A stretch of 64,000 nt of DNA from Nyssa sinensis (Eukaryota > Streptophyta > Magnoliopsida > Cornales > Nyssaceae), in the NCBI GenBank assembly GCA_008638375.1, contig CM018052.1, positions 9,471,506-9,535,505 of the forward strand, written 5' to 3'. Position numbers and translations under genes: made by a program. The notes beneath the pieces were generated by a model that saw only the letters and a list, made by a program, of their open reading frames with translations, was not told the DNA's origin and did not search any database. Positions 34,297 to 47,303 of the stretch are shown one piece after another. The stretch's first letter is position 1; every line of letters starts with the position of its first letter.

Positions 34297-37275
34297 TGTT
34301 ATGACATGGAATTTTTTTTTTAATTATTATTATTCTTGGTTATTATTATTATTATTATTATTAATTAAAATGTATATTATTATTATTATATACATGGATG
34401 TATGTATATGTGTAACACGTATGGTATGAATGTGTATATGTGTAGAGTGAAACATGTGCATGTATATGTGTATGTGTATGGGTATGTGTAGCAGTGTGTG
34501 TGAGTGTAGCAGACCTGGAGAGTGTGTGAGGGAGGTGTCGACTAAGTGTGTGTGCCTAGTGTGTGATGAGTGATATATATATATATATATATACATAGGC
34601 TCATATAGAGCAGCTTTGCATTTAGGGAGAAGCAAGGAGGCTGATACAGAAGAGAAAAGGGTCAGGAAAAGGGGCTAGAGAGAGAGAGAGACGTGTGAGA
34701 CTTGATATGTGAAGTGTATAAGGGTTGGTCTCGGTTGGGATGAGAGAAAGGATAGAAAAACTGAGAGCAAGGGAGGAAGGGAGTTCTGGAAGGGAGAAGA
34801 GATCTGTGAAGCTTGATTTAAGCTTGGAACCAGAAGGTGGAGGAGGTGCACGGCTAGAGAGAGAAACCCAAGAGAAAACCGTAAGTGGCCGTTCTGTTTC
34901 AATTTTTTTTAAAGCGTGATGATTGATTTTATGCATATGATCTTAGAGAGCATGTTGTAGGGTTTATTTTGCAAAGCGAATGAGATAAAATGGTGAAGAA
35001 ACTAGGGAAAAAATTCAAGTTGCAGGTCTCGGCCATGGAGGTTGGACCTTGTCATTTTATATGTAGAACTCCATTTAAATGATAGGGAAATTATCCTCTA
35101 GAGTGCAGAAAACTAAATGAAAAATAAAGGATGAAAAACAGTAGGGAAATAAGCATGAAATGAGAAATTTACAATTGGCTGGAGATTCTTCCATGGACCT
35201 TTGAGCCCTATTTCGTAAAGATCCATTGGTCCAAACCAAAAACAAAGGGTGGGAATGAAATCCTTAGGAGAAAATGAAGAAAACTGCATTTTTAACACCT
35301 TGAAAACTCGCCGGAAAACAGTCGCCGGCGCCGGAGAAGGCGCCGAAACCCTACCGGAGGCCCACCAGAAAGTCAGGGAAGAAAGGCACTGTGCGGGCCG
35401 GGTTTCGAGTCCGGTTCGGGCGGGGCTGAACCGCCCTGCCACGTGTCGCTCCCTTGTTTTAAATTAAAAAGAGGAAAGGGGTTGTTTGGCTACGGGTGTA
35501 ATAAATTAAAAAATTAAATTGAAACAGGAACAGGGATATCCTATCCCTGTTCTGGACTAAACCCTGTTTGGGTAACCGAATTGGGAATAGTAAATTTGAC
35601 TAATTACAAATTTGACCTTGAACATTTTAGAAATTAAACTTTGACCCAGGACTTTTAGAAATTACAAATTGACCCCCCCAACTGTTGGTTATTACACTTT
35701 GACCCACCTGATTAAATTATTAACAAAATATTAATTAAATTAATTAATTAATTATTTAATTTAATTAATTTAATTAATTAAATATTCTAAAATAATTCGG
35801 AGTCCAAATGAGACAAGTTATTAGTGTATTTTGACTATCTCGACCATTATGAGGCCAATGGTGAGGTCCGTTTTATGAGACGGGATCTCGAAAAATAAAA
35901 GACCCGTAGTGACATAAAAAATTACCAAAATGCCCCTGAATTGAAGTACAGTCAAACAAACTCCGAATTAGGTAAACAAATAGTGAAACTTTATTATCTC
36001 GAACATTTCGGACTCAACCGTGGAGTTTGATTTATGAAAAGAGGTCACAAAATGTAAGGACCCGTGAAAAGTGCAAAATGACTGTTTTGCCTTTTTGAAC
36101 CCAGATGTCCGAATTGAGTTCTACGAGAACCTAAACTTATTTTCTTCAACGTCCTAAACTCAATGGCGGAGTTTAATTTAGTAGAATAGAAACCTATGAA
36201 TTAAAAGACATAAAATTTGATGAATAGCATAAACTCAAATAACAATAGACTGAGTTGTAATTTGTGCTTTTAGGGACACTGACAGGACAGGAGAGGGCGA
36301 TCTGATCTCCTACATTTTCATTGACCAGTTCAGTCACGTGTCGTACACGATCTTCCAGGGTTGAGACTACCCGACAGGTATGGTGTTTTGCTAATGTTAG
36401 AAATGAAGTTAAGTTAGGAATGTTCTGTGAATGACTGGAATGACTTATGTGTTTATGTGGAATGTGCTTACTTGATGATTTAGAATTGATTGTTCACATG
36501 CTTACATGTTACTTGTACTTTATGAATGTTTAGTGAATGATGAACGTGAATCATGACATGTGTATATGTTGATTTTATGAGATATGTTTACATGTGGAAT
36601 CAGCTGGTGATTTATGTATTATTGTCTCGAGCATGGTATATTGTGGAAACCATGTTTCATTGAGATTGCATTGGCATATTGGCATATGATGAATTCTTTG
36701 AGAACATGGCGTGGGTAAGCACGTAGTGCTTTGCATTATGAGGGTGTAGATCCTGTGGTGAAAAACCCAAAATTGGCCATTGCATTGGTACTTCGTGCCA
36801 TCGGGGAGTACCCGTAAACGAGACATGGGTTGTGGCATAGAGTTGTGCATGGGTGCGTCACGCATACCATTCATATATATTACTGCGATGCTTTGAATGT
36901 CATTTAGAAATAAATGTACACTTTGCACATGCCACGCCTTAGCTTTATTTCTTGCATTAGCACTTCATCATACCAGCAGTTGAGCTGACCCATTCGTGGG
37001 CAACATTTTTCAGATGAGGACCCTCCAGCTACTTGAGACCTAGCGATACTTTGATAGGGAGGGAGCACTTAGTATATTTTTGGTCCGTGGGACCTATGTT
37101 TTGTAATGTAAGGGCTTAAGCCCGAATGACCTATGAACGATGTATTTTATGTTATCTTATGTATTGATGGGAATGGATGCATGTTTAGTAGATTTATTTA
37201 CGTTTGTCCTTTTATTTATTTTATTTTCTATCTCGTCAGTCGCACCTCGGGTTTGCAGAAATTCGGGGCGTGACA
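34297..37275 (+). repeat. Element B 3' LTR (2979 bp)
   Basis: Direct repeat of 22215-25216 with scattered substitutions and small indels (shorter TTA run, missing tgtgtgtttag segment, one extra ttaattaa-type unit). Followed by the ggttg target duplication. Confidence 0.95.
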
Positions 37276-38042
37276 GGTTGGTCCATACATTACGCTAAGA
37301 TTAGTTCTCATGGGGGATAACAGAAGCTGAATCTAGTGTATTAGAATAGTCTGGGGCATAAAAGAGATCAATTATGTGTTTGTAGTGAGGTACTATGTTG
37401 GTTTGATGGTAGCTTAATATAGTACTCCTACCCCGATCCTTATAGTCTAGTCGCACGATCCATTTCCTATATGTAAAAGATGATGCAGAGATCATAGTGC
37501 TCAACCTAAGTGGATGAGTGAGAGATGTTGGACATTGGGTCATGTGGACTCGAGTTCATTTGGAATCCACAAGATTTATGCAAATCGTAATAATTATGAT
37601 AAGAGTTTATATGTAGATAAAACATTTATCCGTTTTGGTTGATTTGACCAACTTAGATATTATCACGCAAGTCTTGCGGTTATTCCACGAGTTGTGGTCA
37701 TAGGATATGAACATATATGCATTGGTTAAGCATAATGAATTCATCCATGTGTAGTCTACCAAATGATCACGCAGGGTTTTGAGTGACGCTCTCTCTGAGA
37801 TTCTTCTTGGGTAACCATCATAGTGCCATTAATCTTGGATTGTGAAAATATATAGGTGACTTGATATTATAGCTGTCCTATTTGACGAAGAGGATCTCTT
37901 GCAATGTTTCAAGAATCTTTGGAGTGTTCCAAGAAAGCTCATAATACAAATTGCCTCTTCTGCTTTCGCTTCCACTACTTTTTGATCCGAAGAGGTAACC
38001 GGATTAACACCCGTTTGTGTTGTTTATTATGTATTTCCTTCA
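37276..38042 (+). mobile_element. Element J, third piece, with probable 3' LTR (37526-38042)
   Basis: After chromovirus B the copia-like 3' region resumes, parallel to F at 52820-52915 (cacg(a/t)tccatttcctatatg, gtggatgagtga). A TG at 37526 following agtggatgagtgagaga occupies the same position as the F LTR start, and the segment to about 38042 (ending ttccttca) would be a 517-bp LTR. The assignment rests on order and short matches only; the LTR end is uncertain. Confidence 0.5.
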
Positions 38043-41000
38043 GGCTATGACTTAGTTTTTCAATCCTAGGGGTGTATTGTTCTTGTTGGGTGGGGTTAAG
38101 GAGCAGAGAGATCATTTAGTCAGACCCAATTGTTTCTCCAAGTCAAGGTGTGGATTAGGTTTGTCTAATGTGAGAGCAGAGAATAAATCCCTACCAAACA
38201 AATGGTTAGTGGGTTTTCAATGGGTAAAGACTCATTATGATACTCTGTAGGTAGCAGCAAATATGCAAAGTAATTGATGCCGTTGAAAACGCATCATGCA
38301 AGTGAATTTTGCGTTTGCCCAATTTGTAGATAATTTGAGAAATTTTCCTGGATCAGACTTTGGGGAGGAACTTAAGGCGGGGAATATGCCTTTAGTTTCA
38401 ACTTTCAAGTAGTGTTGATTCTATAAGCTTTTATGGAAAGCAAGAGAATTTAAAACAAATCAAAAGAGTAATTAGCTTTCAGTATCTTAAAAGAGATTTA
38501 GAACACAGGCCACTGCTCTCTAGCTAATTACATCAAAACAATGCCCTTGTGCTCCTTCGACAACTTTTCCTCAAAGTTTTTTCCCTGACTTCTTTTGTTT
38601 TTGCTGTTTTAGAGAATTCTCTGAGCAACAAATGATAACAAAAGAATAGATTTGAAGAGAGAGAGACAATAGAATCACAAAACCCCAAATCATTTCTGTG
38701 ATGAGCATTGAAATAGAAAAAAGTTTTTTTTTCTTCTTCAATTTTTTTTTTTTGGTTTTTCCATAGGTTTCACAGAACAAGGAAAACAATATCTACTGTG
38801 ACACCCAAAAGGAATAAGAAATAAATAAAAGGGACTCAACACCCAATAGTTACCACTATCCCCACCATTTTCTTTTCAAATATATTTCCATTTCAGAAAG
38901 TATGTCTGAGATTTTTTCTTTTCTTTCCATGCTTTCGAAGATCCAAATAGAGAGCTTACAACTAGTGGAAAATTTGAGTGGAAGCACCAGATTAAAAAAT
39001 TAGAGTGTAGAAATTGGAAGTGATATTTTTGTTTAGTTTTGAAAATATGTTGGTGGAAATGGGTGGTTTTGTACAAACGTTTGGCATTTTGCTCAATTTT
39101 GAAAATAGGAGAAACTTGTTGTGGGGCACTATTGGTGATGCGTACTATTGATGGGGTTTTAGTTATATAAATTTAGTCATGAATTCAGCATGGGTTTTCC
39201 TCCTGTTGTCTTAATTTTATTGTTTTGAGGTTTGATTTGTTGGATATATGCATTGCAGGTTTCCTTCTTTTTTAAAGTCGATCATATCTGAAACGCCTCC
39301 AACAATAGGATTCATATGTATTTGTTTCTATTCATGTGTATTTTATTGGATTGTCATCATATATATATATATATTTTCATCAATAGTATTTGAATTTTGG
39401 ACTCTCTATGGTTATGAATTTGAGTCTTGGGATTCGGAGGGACACAACTAGGTAGCCTTGAAATTTTTTTTTTTTAAACGGTATTGTATTGGAGGTTTTT
39501 TTTTTCTCTGAACCTGATCTATAATCATATCAACTTTTACGGTGCTTTCAATGCTCGAGTACAAAATAGACTTTCAAAGAGTTGAAGAAGGGATCCTTTC
39601 CCATGAAATTTGAGGATCCATTCTTTCAAGTTTCAAGTATCACCAATTACAAATCAACCTTTAAAAAAATTAAAATTAAAACGGGCCAGTTATCGAGTCA
39701 AAACCAAGATCTGGAAGGGTCTGGATCCTGGTTTGCAAGAAAAGGAAGTTATCAAGTCCGGACTCGATATTCTTATTGGGTCCGGGTTCGAGTCTTAGCT
39801 GTTTGTGTCCCTGGCCCGTTGGCGGCCTAATTTGAAACTCTAAGCAGTTATATATGACTGTTTACACATTATATTGTGCCCAAATGCTAGAGTATTGACA
39901 CGTAGTCAGAAATGGAGTATTAAATTTTGGATAACTCCATCTTGGGCGTCTTTCCTTTTGGCTGAGTCACCTCTTGGCCAAGTTTCTTTTGGCTTTTCTC
40001 TTTGAGAGTTATTAAATATTCACATGTGCATATGGCAGCCCAAGAAAGAGGTTTGGAGAATATGAACCACATTAAAGAAAAAGAAAGAAATAATGGTCGC
40101 TCCAAGTAGTCTATGTTAGAAGAGAGAAGATAGGAAGTGGTTTCCCTGCTGCATGATGAGACAGAGTGGTTGGTTGAAAAACTAGTTACAGGATTTTAGA
40201 TTGGAGTAGAAGAAGTGGATGAATGAAAGTAGACACTTGGCATTAAGAGGAGAAGGGCATGTGTAAAGTGGGTGGCTATAGCAAGTTGGAAGTTGCTACC
40301 TTACCTATAAAAGCTCAACGAAAACATTGGAAAAGCTCTCACTCGCACATCAAACACTTTATATTTTATCTCTTTAGCTTTATCAAAGAGTATGTTTGTT
40401 CAATTATGTTGTGTAGGTTTGGTATATTGGAAAATTTTGAGTTTTGGTGAATCTAGTGTTGTCACGTGGTCATTCTGTTTATTTTTTATAGTTATGATCT
40501 TTTCATGTTTTAGGATTTGGCAAAATCTAATTAGGTTTACATAGTTATGATTTTTATTTTTATATTTTTCATGAAATTATCGAAAGGGGTGATTGTAAGA
40601 AAAAATGTTTAAGTCATTTTTGTCTTGACAATTCATTCTCAAATATGAGTCCATCATTGTTAAACATCGTTGAATCATGTGAATAGTATGCTCCTATTAG
40701 CTGAAGACTCAATATGAAGGTTTAGTTGGAATTTTGAAAATAACTGTGTTACCAATCTAGTCTAACACTTTAGAATTGTGTGCATGATGAAAGGTTTAAA
40801 TATTTGTGTGTTTGCATCCATACATTTGGTGAGAATTTAATCTTTCACTAGCTCTAGTTAAGTTGATTTTTACTGCAATGATGACCTTGGTTAATTTAGT
40901 TTTAAATATGGGCTAAATTTTAATTGGCTAATCAAGACTTGTGTTACTCTGATGTGCAAAACAAGTTGAATGGCATCCACATTCAATTTAGCTTGTTTGA

Positions 41001-41464
41001 ACTTGTCTTTTACATAGGCATGCTTGCTTGATTGCAAGAATGTTTAGACTCAAAATGTGAATATGCCAAAAAGGCAATCATTTGAATGCACAAAGCCCTT
41101 GTTCGAACATGCTCTAGTTACGATTAAGATTCAAGGTTATCTATAAATACTGAGTTATAAGTTCCTATTGAGCGCTAATAACATATTGAATAACTTGGGC
41201 TATCATGTTTAAATCATGGAAGAGTTCATAGAGTCACTTATAACTCAGTATTGAATACCAATCTAGTCATTTGTTTCCTTGGGTAAGCACTTGAGGCACA
41301 TAAATCATTTGCATGCATGTACAATCATTGCATGAAGTTTCACACTATGGATATGTTCTCTGTGGATGTATTATCATGATTGTCGAGGCATAGCTTGACA
41401 TTACTAGTGCATAAAGCAAATTCAAAGTGTTCAAGTGAAGATCACACCAACTGTTACAAGAGCT
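38043..41464. other. Intergenic DNA, no gene recognised
   Basis: AT-rich single-copy-looking sequence. A long T/A tract is at about 38716-38760 and a TA run at about 39358-39373. Short frames (for example 39582-39830) show no domain. The only structured point is a promoter-like stretch near 40305. Confidence 0.5.
40305..40313 (+). promoter_or_regulatory. TATA-like box with plant-style leader, no gene attached
   Basis: ctataaaag, followed about 30 bases later by ctctcactcgcacatcaaacac, which looks like a plant transcription start and leader. No coding frame of significance follows, so it could be chance or a relic of an element or gene. Confidence 0.25.
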
Positions 41465-41912
41465 TGTTAGTTTTTGAATTTGGATCAACCCATATGTGAA
41501 TAAGATCCGTCCATTAGGGAATGAGCCTTCACCCATTTAAGTGGCTGATAGGATAAGTTCCTTATTCAAATATGTCTCTATCATGTGTTGATAGAGATCA
41601 GTATTTTGAATCCTAACAAAATTTTATATATATCTAAAATAAATACGCAAATATGTGGTCTGCGTAATGTGGTTGTGAGATAAAATACACTTTCTCTCTC
41701 TAGTCTTTCCTCTCTGGTGGGTTTGAAACGTGAAGATTGAATGAGTAACTCTAGTAGCCAACCTTGCGTAACTTCGTGAAATTTAAGGACATACACGAAA
41801 GGCAGAATTCAACGTTTGGCTCGTAACAACAAGCAATATACGATCTACGGGTATCTTCCGCAGTTAGGTATGACTTAACCCGTATACATGCTATGTGCAG
41901 TGAGTGTTTACA
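41465..41912 (+). repeat. Element F 5' LTR (448 bp)
   Basis: Opens tgttagtttttg and closes gtgtttaca. Direct repeat of 52916-57627 (after removing G) and 58770-59218. Confidence 0.93.
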
Positions 41913-41913
41913 T

Positions 41914-41926
41914 TGGTATTAGAGCC
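41914..41926 (+). other. Primer-binding site of element F
   Basis: tggtattagagcc, one base after the LTR; one C-to-T change from the usual Met-tRNA complement tggtatcagagcc. Confidence 0.8.
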
Positions 41927-43660
41927 AAAGGCTTGTGTTCGCTGATATATGTGTTGTATACATGGGTATTTATTAAAAAAAATCATGTATTTATTGCACA
42001 CGGTTGATTTTTAAAATATTATTATAAGAACCCATTTTCAACGATCCACCACGGTAAATATGTTCTTTATAAATTCAGTTTGTAACCCTTAAAATTTCAT
42101 GACGATCCACCGTCGGATCTGGGAGAGATGTGAGTTTAAAGTTCTAGTTTTTCAAGAAAACACAACTTTAATATGATTTTTTGGGTTTTATTACGATTTG
42201 TAAAATTTTGATTATTATGCATGAAATTTATATTGAATTGTTCCTTTTCGCTAAAGCTTTCCAACGATATATGGTTCACAATTTTTCATTGAAAAATGAG
42301 TGAGATATAAGGTTTCAAAGTTTGACAGTAGCCATGGTCAAACTTTATTTTTGGAGAAGATAAATTGTAGACAATGCAACCCCCACTCTTGACAGGGCGC
42401 GTGGGAGCACATATATCATCTTCTGGGGCCTATTTTTTAACACCTCCAGAGAGTGAGCCTCTCCCATTCGTTGTAGGTCCTAAAAATGTATTTTGCGTGG
42501 ACTTCTGGAGGTATTTTAAAATTAATTTATAGTCCAGAAAAAAGTTGCGCGTCTTGGCGCATGAGGCGTGTTTTGGCCATACTTTTTCGACACCTCTGGA
42601 GAGTGAGACTTTTCCACACTGTGTTGGCCTTAAATATGTTTTTTATGTAATTTTTAAGCTTCTGAAATTATTTTAAAATTAATATTTTATCCAAACAAGT
42701 GTTAAAAATATGATTAAATAATGTTTTAAAAATTCCAGTGAGCTATATTGTTGTTCAAAGTTATAAAATAGTGTTATGTATACTGTTATGGGCCTAAAAT
42801 AATTATGGTTGAATTTTGTACCAATTTTTGATAATTTTTGGGCTTTAAAAAATTTGTTTTTTAAGACAAAATTGAATTAAAAATTATAGAAAAATTAATT
42901 TTAATTTTGGAAAATTCATGTGAAAGGTCTGGATACGAGGAATAAATATTTTAATGTATGGATCATTTATTGGGTTTGTGTGCTATGAATTTGTTTCACT
43001 ATTACACCTTGATTATTAGGTTTTGTGACCTATGGCTAACCATCTAAAGTGGTAAGTTGAGCCCATTCATCGTCTTATTTAATTACCCTTATATGTGAGC
43101 ACGATTGGATAGATTTTAAGTTGACAATTTTGAATGAACTTATGTTTACTTGTTTTATTGTTAAGCTTGTCCTTATGTATATGTGCAAACATGCATTCTT
43201 ATTTTTGCTTATAGTAAATAAAATGTATTGGATTCTTTTCATATGATGTATTGCGAGGAGAGATGTTTTTGAAGCCACCATGTAAGGGGATGAATTTCTT
43301 GTTTGCACAATAAAACATAAGAATTACCTTAGCATAGGCTCTAGAATTGTCAATTGGGATCCCTTGGGAGCCTTTACGCACTTTGTTGTATGGCGCAATA
43401 TTTATTTATGTAATAAATATAATCATGTGGATTAAATTGAAAGAGGATTATAGTCCCCCCAATATAAAATTTGTTTAAGAATCAATTGAAAAATATATTC
43501 TTGAACTATAATGATAGGATTTGATTGCGAGCAATGACAGACTTTTGGTTCCAAAGTTATGGTAAAGAATAATATTTTTTAAAATTAATTTTTGAGAACA
43601 AATTAAAGATGCACAAATAATAACTAATGTCAACCCTTGCGCAAAACTGAATGTAGAAAA
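41927..43660 (+). other. Element F leader
   Basis: About 1.7 kb between primer site and gag with no coding frame of note. Two short parallel passages (gcgcgtgggagcac..ctccagagagtgag and gcgcatgaggcgtg..ctctggagagtgag, about 42400-42620) look like an old internal duplication. Confidence 0.5.
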
Positions 43661-44510
43661 ATGGCAACAAAAAATGTAGTAGCTGACTTGACAAAAGGCG
43701 AAAAGCTAGTGGGGAGCAACTATGGCGTGTGGCATGAAAAAATTCAATACCTTCTGAATGAGCAAGAGCTCCTGCAAACATGCATCAGTTCCATGATCTG
43801 ACTCGAGGAGGGCACTACGGCCTAACACCGTCGTGACCTTGAGACCTATCAGACTTGGTTAAAAAAATATCGTGGTGAGTGCTTTACTATGCTAAGTAGC
43901 ATACACGACGACCTTATTGGAGAGTATGAGACTTTCCAAACAGCCAAGGAAATGTGGGTCCAACTTAAGCTTGACTTTGGTTGTACATCTACTACGAGAC
44001 TGAGGAGTCTTGTTTTGAAGTTTGAGGTATACTGTAAAGATCCCAAGCATACGATGATTGAACATCTTAGGGTGATGTCCAGTATGATTCGTGATTTGAG
44101 AGCTGCTGGGAATATCCTTACAAATAAGCAACAAGTGCAAGCTATGATAAGGTCACTACCAGATTCATGGTCTCACAAGAAACAGATCATGACCCACAAC
44201 GAGAATATTAAAGACTTCAGTGATATCTCGCGCCATTGTGAGCTAGAAGTAGAGTGCCAAGAGGCAACCAAGACTAGCACGCTTGTTGCCCAGGGTGGAA
44301 GGTGTCAGACCAGTGGATCAAAGCATAAAGTAAATGGAAAATCTGGGCAGAATGGTGCAAAGGCACCTAAGCCGGGAAATAACACCAAGCGCTGTAGAGG
44401 CAAACGTGGTGGGAAAAACACTAGCCAGAGTGAAGTGCTACAACTGTCAAAAGATGGGTCACTTTGCTCATGATTGCACTTAGTTGAAGAAGGTATCTTC
44501 TGAACCAAAC
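43661..44510 (+). pseudogene. Element F gag (disrupted)
   Basis: The ATG at 43661 opens MATKNVVADLTKGEKLVGSNY..W, a typical copia gag start. TGA at 43799 and TAA at 43823 interrupt, and the same frame then continues from 43835 to 44473 through the copia capsid domain (ETAKEMW-like, VLKFEVYCKDPKHTMIEHL, then the MIRSLPDSW block). A basic Lys/Gly-rich linker follows. The CX2CX4HX4C zinc knuckle (CYNCQKMGHFAHDC, about 44441-44482) is in another frame, so a frameshift lies just before it, probably in the purine-rich text around 44400-44435. Confidence 0.85.
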
Positions 44511-45362
44511 AATCTCTACATTTGTGAATTTTCACATATACTTGTTGCTGATACTGTCTCTCATTGGATCGCAGACACCGGGGCAATGAAACATGTGACT
44601 CGAGATAGATTGGGGTTCGTAGATTATCGTAGAGTTCTAAATAATTCTCATTGTGTGTATATGGGAAATGGTGCGTGTGAAGAAGCATTAGGAGTTGGAT
44701 TGTATCAACTCCAACTGCGCATTGGGTGCACATTGCTTCTACATGACGTATTATACATACTTCAAATTTAACAGAATTTACTTTCAATTATTGCACTTAC
44801 GGATTTTGGTTATGTTTTTTTTTTTTTTTTTTGGTAGTGGTAGAATGGATATTTTATTAGATGGTATTATTTTTGGACATGGTTGTTTGCTGAATAATTT
44901 CTTCTGTTTAGATTTAATTGATTCATATTAATCTTTATCATATGTTGCTAATGCTAATAAAAATATAGATTCTGTTACTTGGCATGCTAGACTTGGGCAT
45001 ATAGGACGTGATAGGATGACCCGATTAGCTAGAAAGGCCTTTTGGGCTCACTCACTAAGGTTGATCTACTTATATGTGAGTCATATTTGGCTAGAAAAGA
45101 ATGCAAAAAGCTTTTGGTAAGGCTACCAAAGCTACTTAACCGCTTGAGTTAGATCACTCAGACATCTGTAGGCCTATGAATGTAAAGGCACGTCATGGCG
45201 CCTCATATTTTCTCACTTTTACAGATGACTACACACAATATGGATATGTCTATCTGATCACTCACTGTTATGAGGCTTTGGATTATTTCAAATGCTTTAT
45301 AGCAAAAGTTTAGAATCAGAGAGAAAAGAGTTTAAAAGCTCTTCGAATAGACAGAGGACGCA
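44511..45362 (+). pseudogene. Element F pol, first part: protease, pre-integrase and start of integrase
   Basis: The aspartic protease motif IADTGAMKHVT lies at about 44568-44600. After a T-rich disrupted part comes the pre-integrase zinc segment (WHARLGHIGRDRMTRLAR, about 44978-45031). The integrase core starts near 45185 with FTDDYTQYG (first catalytic Asp) and reaches the second Asp region (RIDRG, about 45344-45358), where solo LTR H cuts it. Stops and frameshifts are frequent. Confidence 0.8.
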
Positions 45363-45381
45363 TGTAACACCCCGACCCTGA

Positions 45382-45407
45382 TTAATAATTAGTTCGCTAA
45401 TTATTAA
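45382..45407. other. Perfect 11-bp hairpin with TTCG loop at the H terminus
   Basis: ttaataattag, loop ttcg, ctaattattaa, 20 bp inside the LTR end; equivalent to the 14-bp hairpin in I. Confidence 0.8.
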
Positions 45408-46921
45408 TTAGAACCGACAAAAAAAATAATTAAGAAGTTAATCGAGAATCTCTCGATGGGCACAATAGACCAATAAAATAATTGAACGCGTCAAGAGAGA
45501 AGGGTGTAATACCCGAACCTAATTACTAATTAATTAGGTGAAATGACGTCATTATAACACTATAGAAACTCGAGTTAGCGAACTACGAAAAACCCAAAGA
45601 AATAATAATTGACACGAGGCCTCTGGCATTGAAGCAAATTGAAATATGAAACCTTCAGAAGAAACCGAGTCGAAAAAAGAGCAACGAAAAATAAAATATT
45701 TAGAAAATAGCCAAACCAGAATTTTGCGCCAACCAAACAGGGCCTAAGCCCAAAATATGGAAAAATGCCCAAAAGTGAGGCCAAGGGGATTTGAACCCTT
45801 GACCAAGTGGGGCAAGATTCTTATTACCCAAAAAATTACCAAGTGGGCTGTTAGCATCTTTATGCTTATATATGCAACCAATTTGTATTTAGCCAAGCCC
45901 ACCTCCCAAATTGGCCAATGGACATGCATGCAATCCCCACATCATTAGCCCACATCATCTCCTTTCAACTCATATCAGTCACCAAACCCACTAAGTCTGA
46001 TATACATGCATCTATGTATATGTATAGGTGTATATATGAGAGAATGCTATAATATATATATATATATGCATACCACACTCCTTGACCCTCTAAAAATCAG
46101 TGTGCTGTCTCAGACTTGCGTGTGTGTGTTCGTGAAAGGGAAGAGTGAGTTAGAGAGAGAGTGAGAGAGGGACATTGTGTGCATGTTTTGTGTGTGAGAG
46201 TGTGTGGCCATTGGAGGTGAAAAAGAAGGAAGGGGCTGGGAGTGCACTAGCAGGATAGGACCACCATTGAAGCCTCACCCCGAGCTATGAGTAGGCAGAG
46301 AGAGAAACCCATTGTGCAAGGTATATACACCAACTTAAGAAATTTTCCTTTTTAAATTTCCCCCACTATTTCAGTGTATTTTGGATTTTTACTGCATGCA
46401 TGATGGTTAGACTAAGAAATATGGGTAAAGGCATAAGTAGTGGACCTTAAACCACCCTAGAACCCTAAGCCGTACACCCAACCACCATTGATACACCTTG
46501 GATTAAACAGGTTTGAAAACATTTGCACCAAACCTAAAATTGTGTATTAGGACCTGATCTAGACCATTCACATGTCTTAAAAATGCTAGACTGCGACTCT
46601 AAAACCCAAGGAATGAACACAAAAACCTGAGTTGCAGGTTTCGGCCATGAAATCGAGCCCCTATTTTAGACTCTTAAACCACGTTTTTGGAATAGGGATT
46701 GAACCCCCATGTCATGAGGATTATTTTGAGCCAAACCACGCAGTTTTGGTGATGAATTGAGGATTTACAAGCCAATTGCAGGTTTGACTATCAAACCTTG
46801 GACCGAACGATTAAGCTTGGATTAAGACATGAAACCCATGCCAAAATGTTGGCCTGACTCCGAGAACTGATTTGGAACGAAAGGCAGAAGAAAATAGTGG
46901 TGTAAAATCCATGAAATTGGA

Positions 46922-47295
46922 AGCTAAGTTTGCAAAAATTAGGGCAACACAAAGGTGAGTTAGGAGAAGACGATGAACAGTGACGGGTTATAGGTTAGAC
47001 CTCGGGTCGAGTCCTGAGCCGATGTTTTAAGTAGGATCCGGGCCAACCAAAACTATGACGTTTTAATTTAGTTTTTAAAATCTTAAAAGATTAGGGCTGA
47101 CGTCATCAAGCTAAGTTTGCAAAAATTAGGGAAACACAAAGGTGAGTTGGGAGAAGACGATGAACAGTGACGGGTTATGGGTCAGACCTCGAGTCGAGTC
47201 TTGAGCCGATGTTTTAAGTAGGATCTGGGCCAACCAAAACTATGACATTTTACTTAAGTTTTTAAAAACTTAAAAGATTAGGGCTGATGTCATCA
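46922..47295 (+). repeat. 187-bp tandem duplication in LTR H
   Basis: Two copies start agctaagtttgcaaaaatt at 46922 and 47109. Each contains gatgaacagtgacgggtta and a TGACGTCA-type site near its end (47098-47105 intact; 47285-47292 decayed to TGATGTCA, followed 11 bp later by TGATGTTA). Confidence 0.9.
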
Positions 47296-47303
47296 TGATG
47301 TTA
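47098..47303. promoter_or_regulatory. TGACGTCA site and decayed TGACGTCA pair in LTR H
   Basis: 47098-47105 is intact. 47285 (TGATGTCA) and 47296 (TGATGTTA) keep the 11-bp spacing seen in D and G; the changed base at the central CpG is C to T in both. Confidence 0.5.

Larger units (their letters stand above)
22215..37275 (+). mobile_element. Element B: chromovirus (Ty3/gypsy, Tekay-like), complete with both LTRs
   Basis: Two nearly identical 3-kb LTRs flank a Met-tRNA primer site, a gag-pol frame in the order gag, protease, reverse transcriptase, RNase H, integrase and chromodomain, and a purine tract. The whole is bounded by the perfect 5-bp duplication ggttg (22210-22214 and 37276-37280). 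The chromodomain and very long LTRs fit the Tekay/Del branch. Without solo LTR C and its duplication the element is about 11.2 kb. Nine in-frame stops and one frameshift disable it. By eye about 15-20 differences separate the last 500 bases of the two LTRs, suggesting moderate age. Confidence 0.95.

Noticed and set aside
38043..41464. Gene search in the intergenic gap
   Set aside because: A TATA-like box at 40305 is followed by no significant frame; other frames are short and domain-free.
45382..45407. Hairpin in LTR H as a microRNA precursor
   Set aside because: Stem is only 11 bp and wholly AT-rich; too short for a plant precursor.
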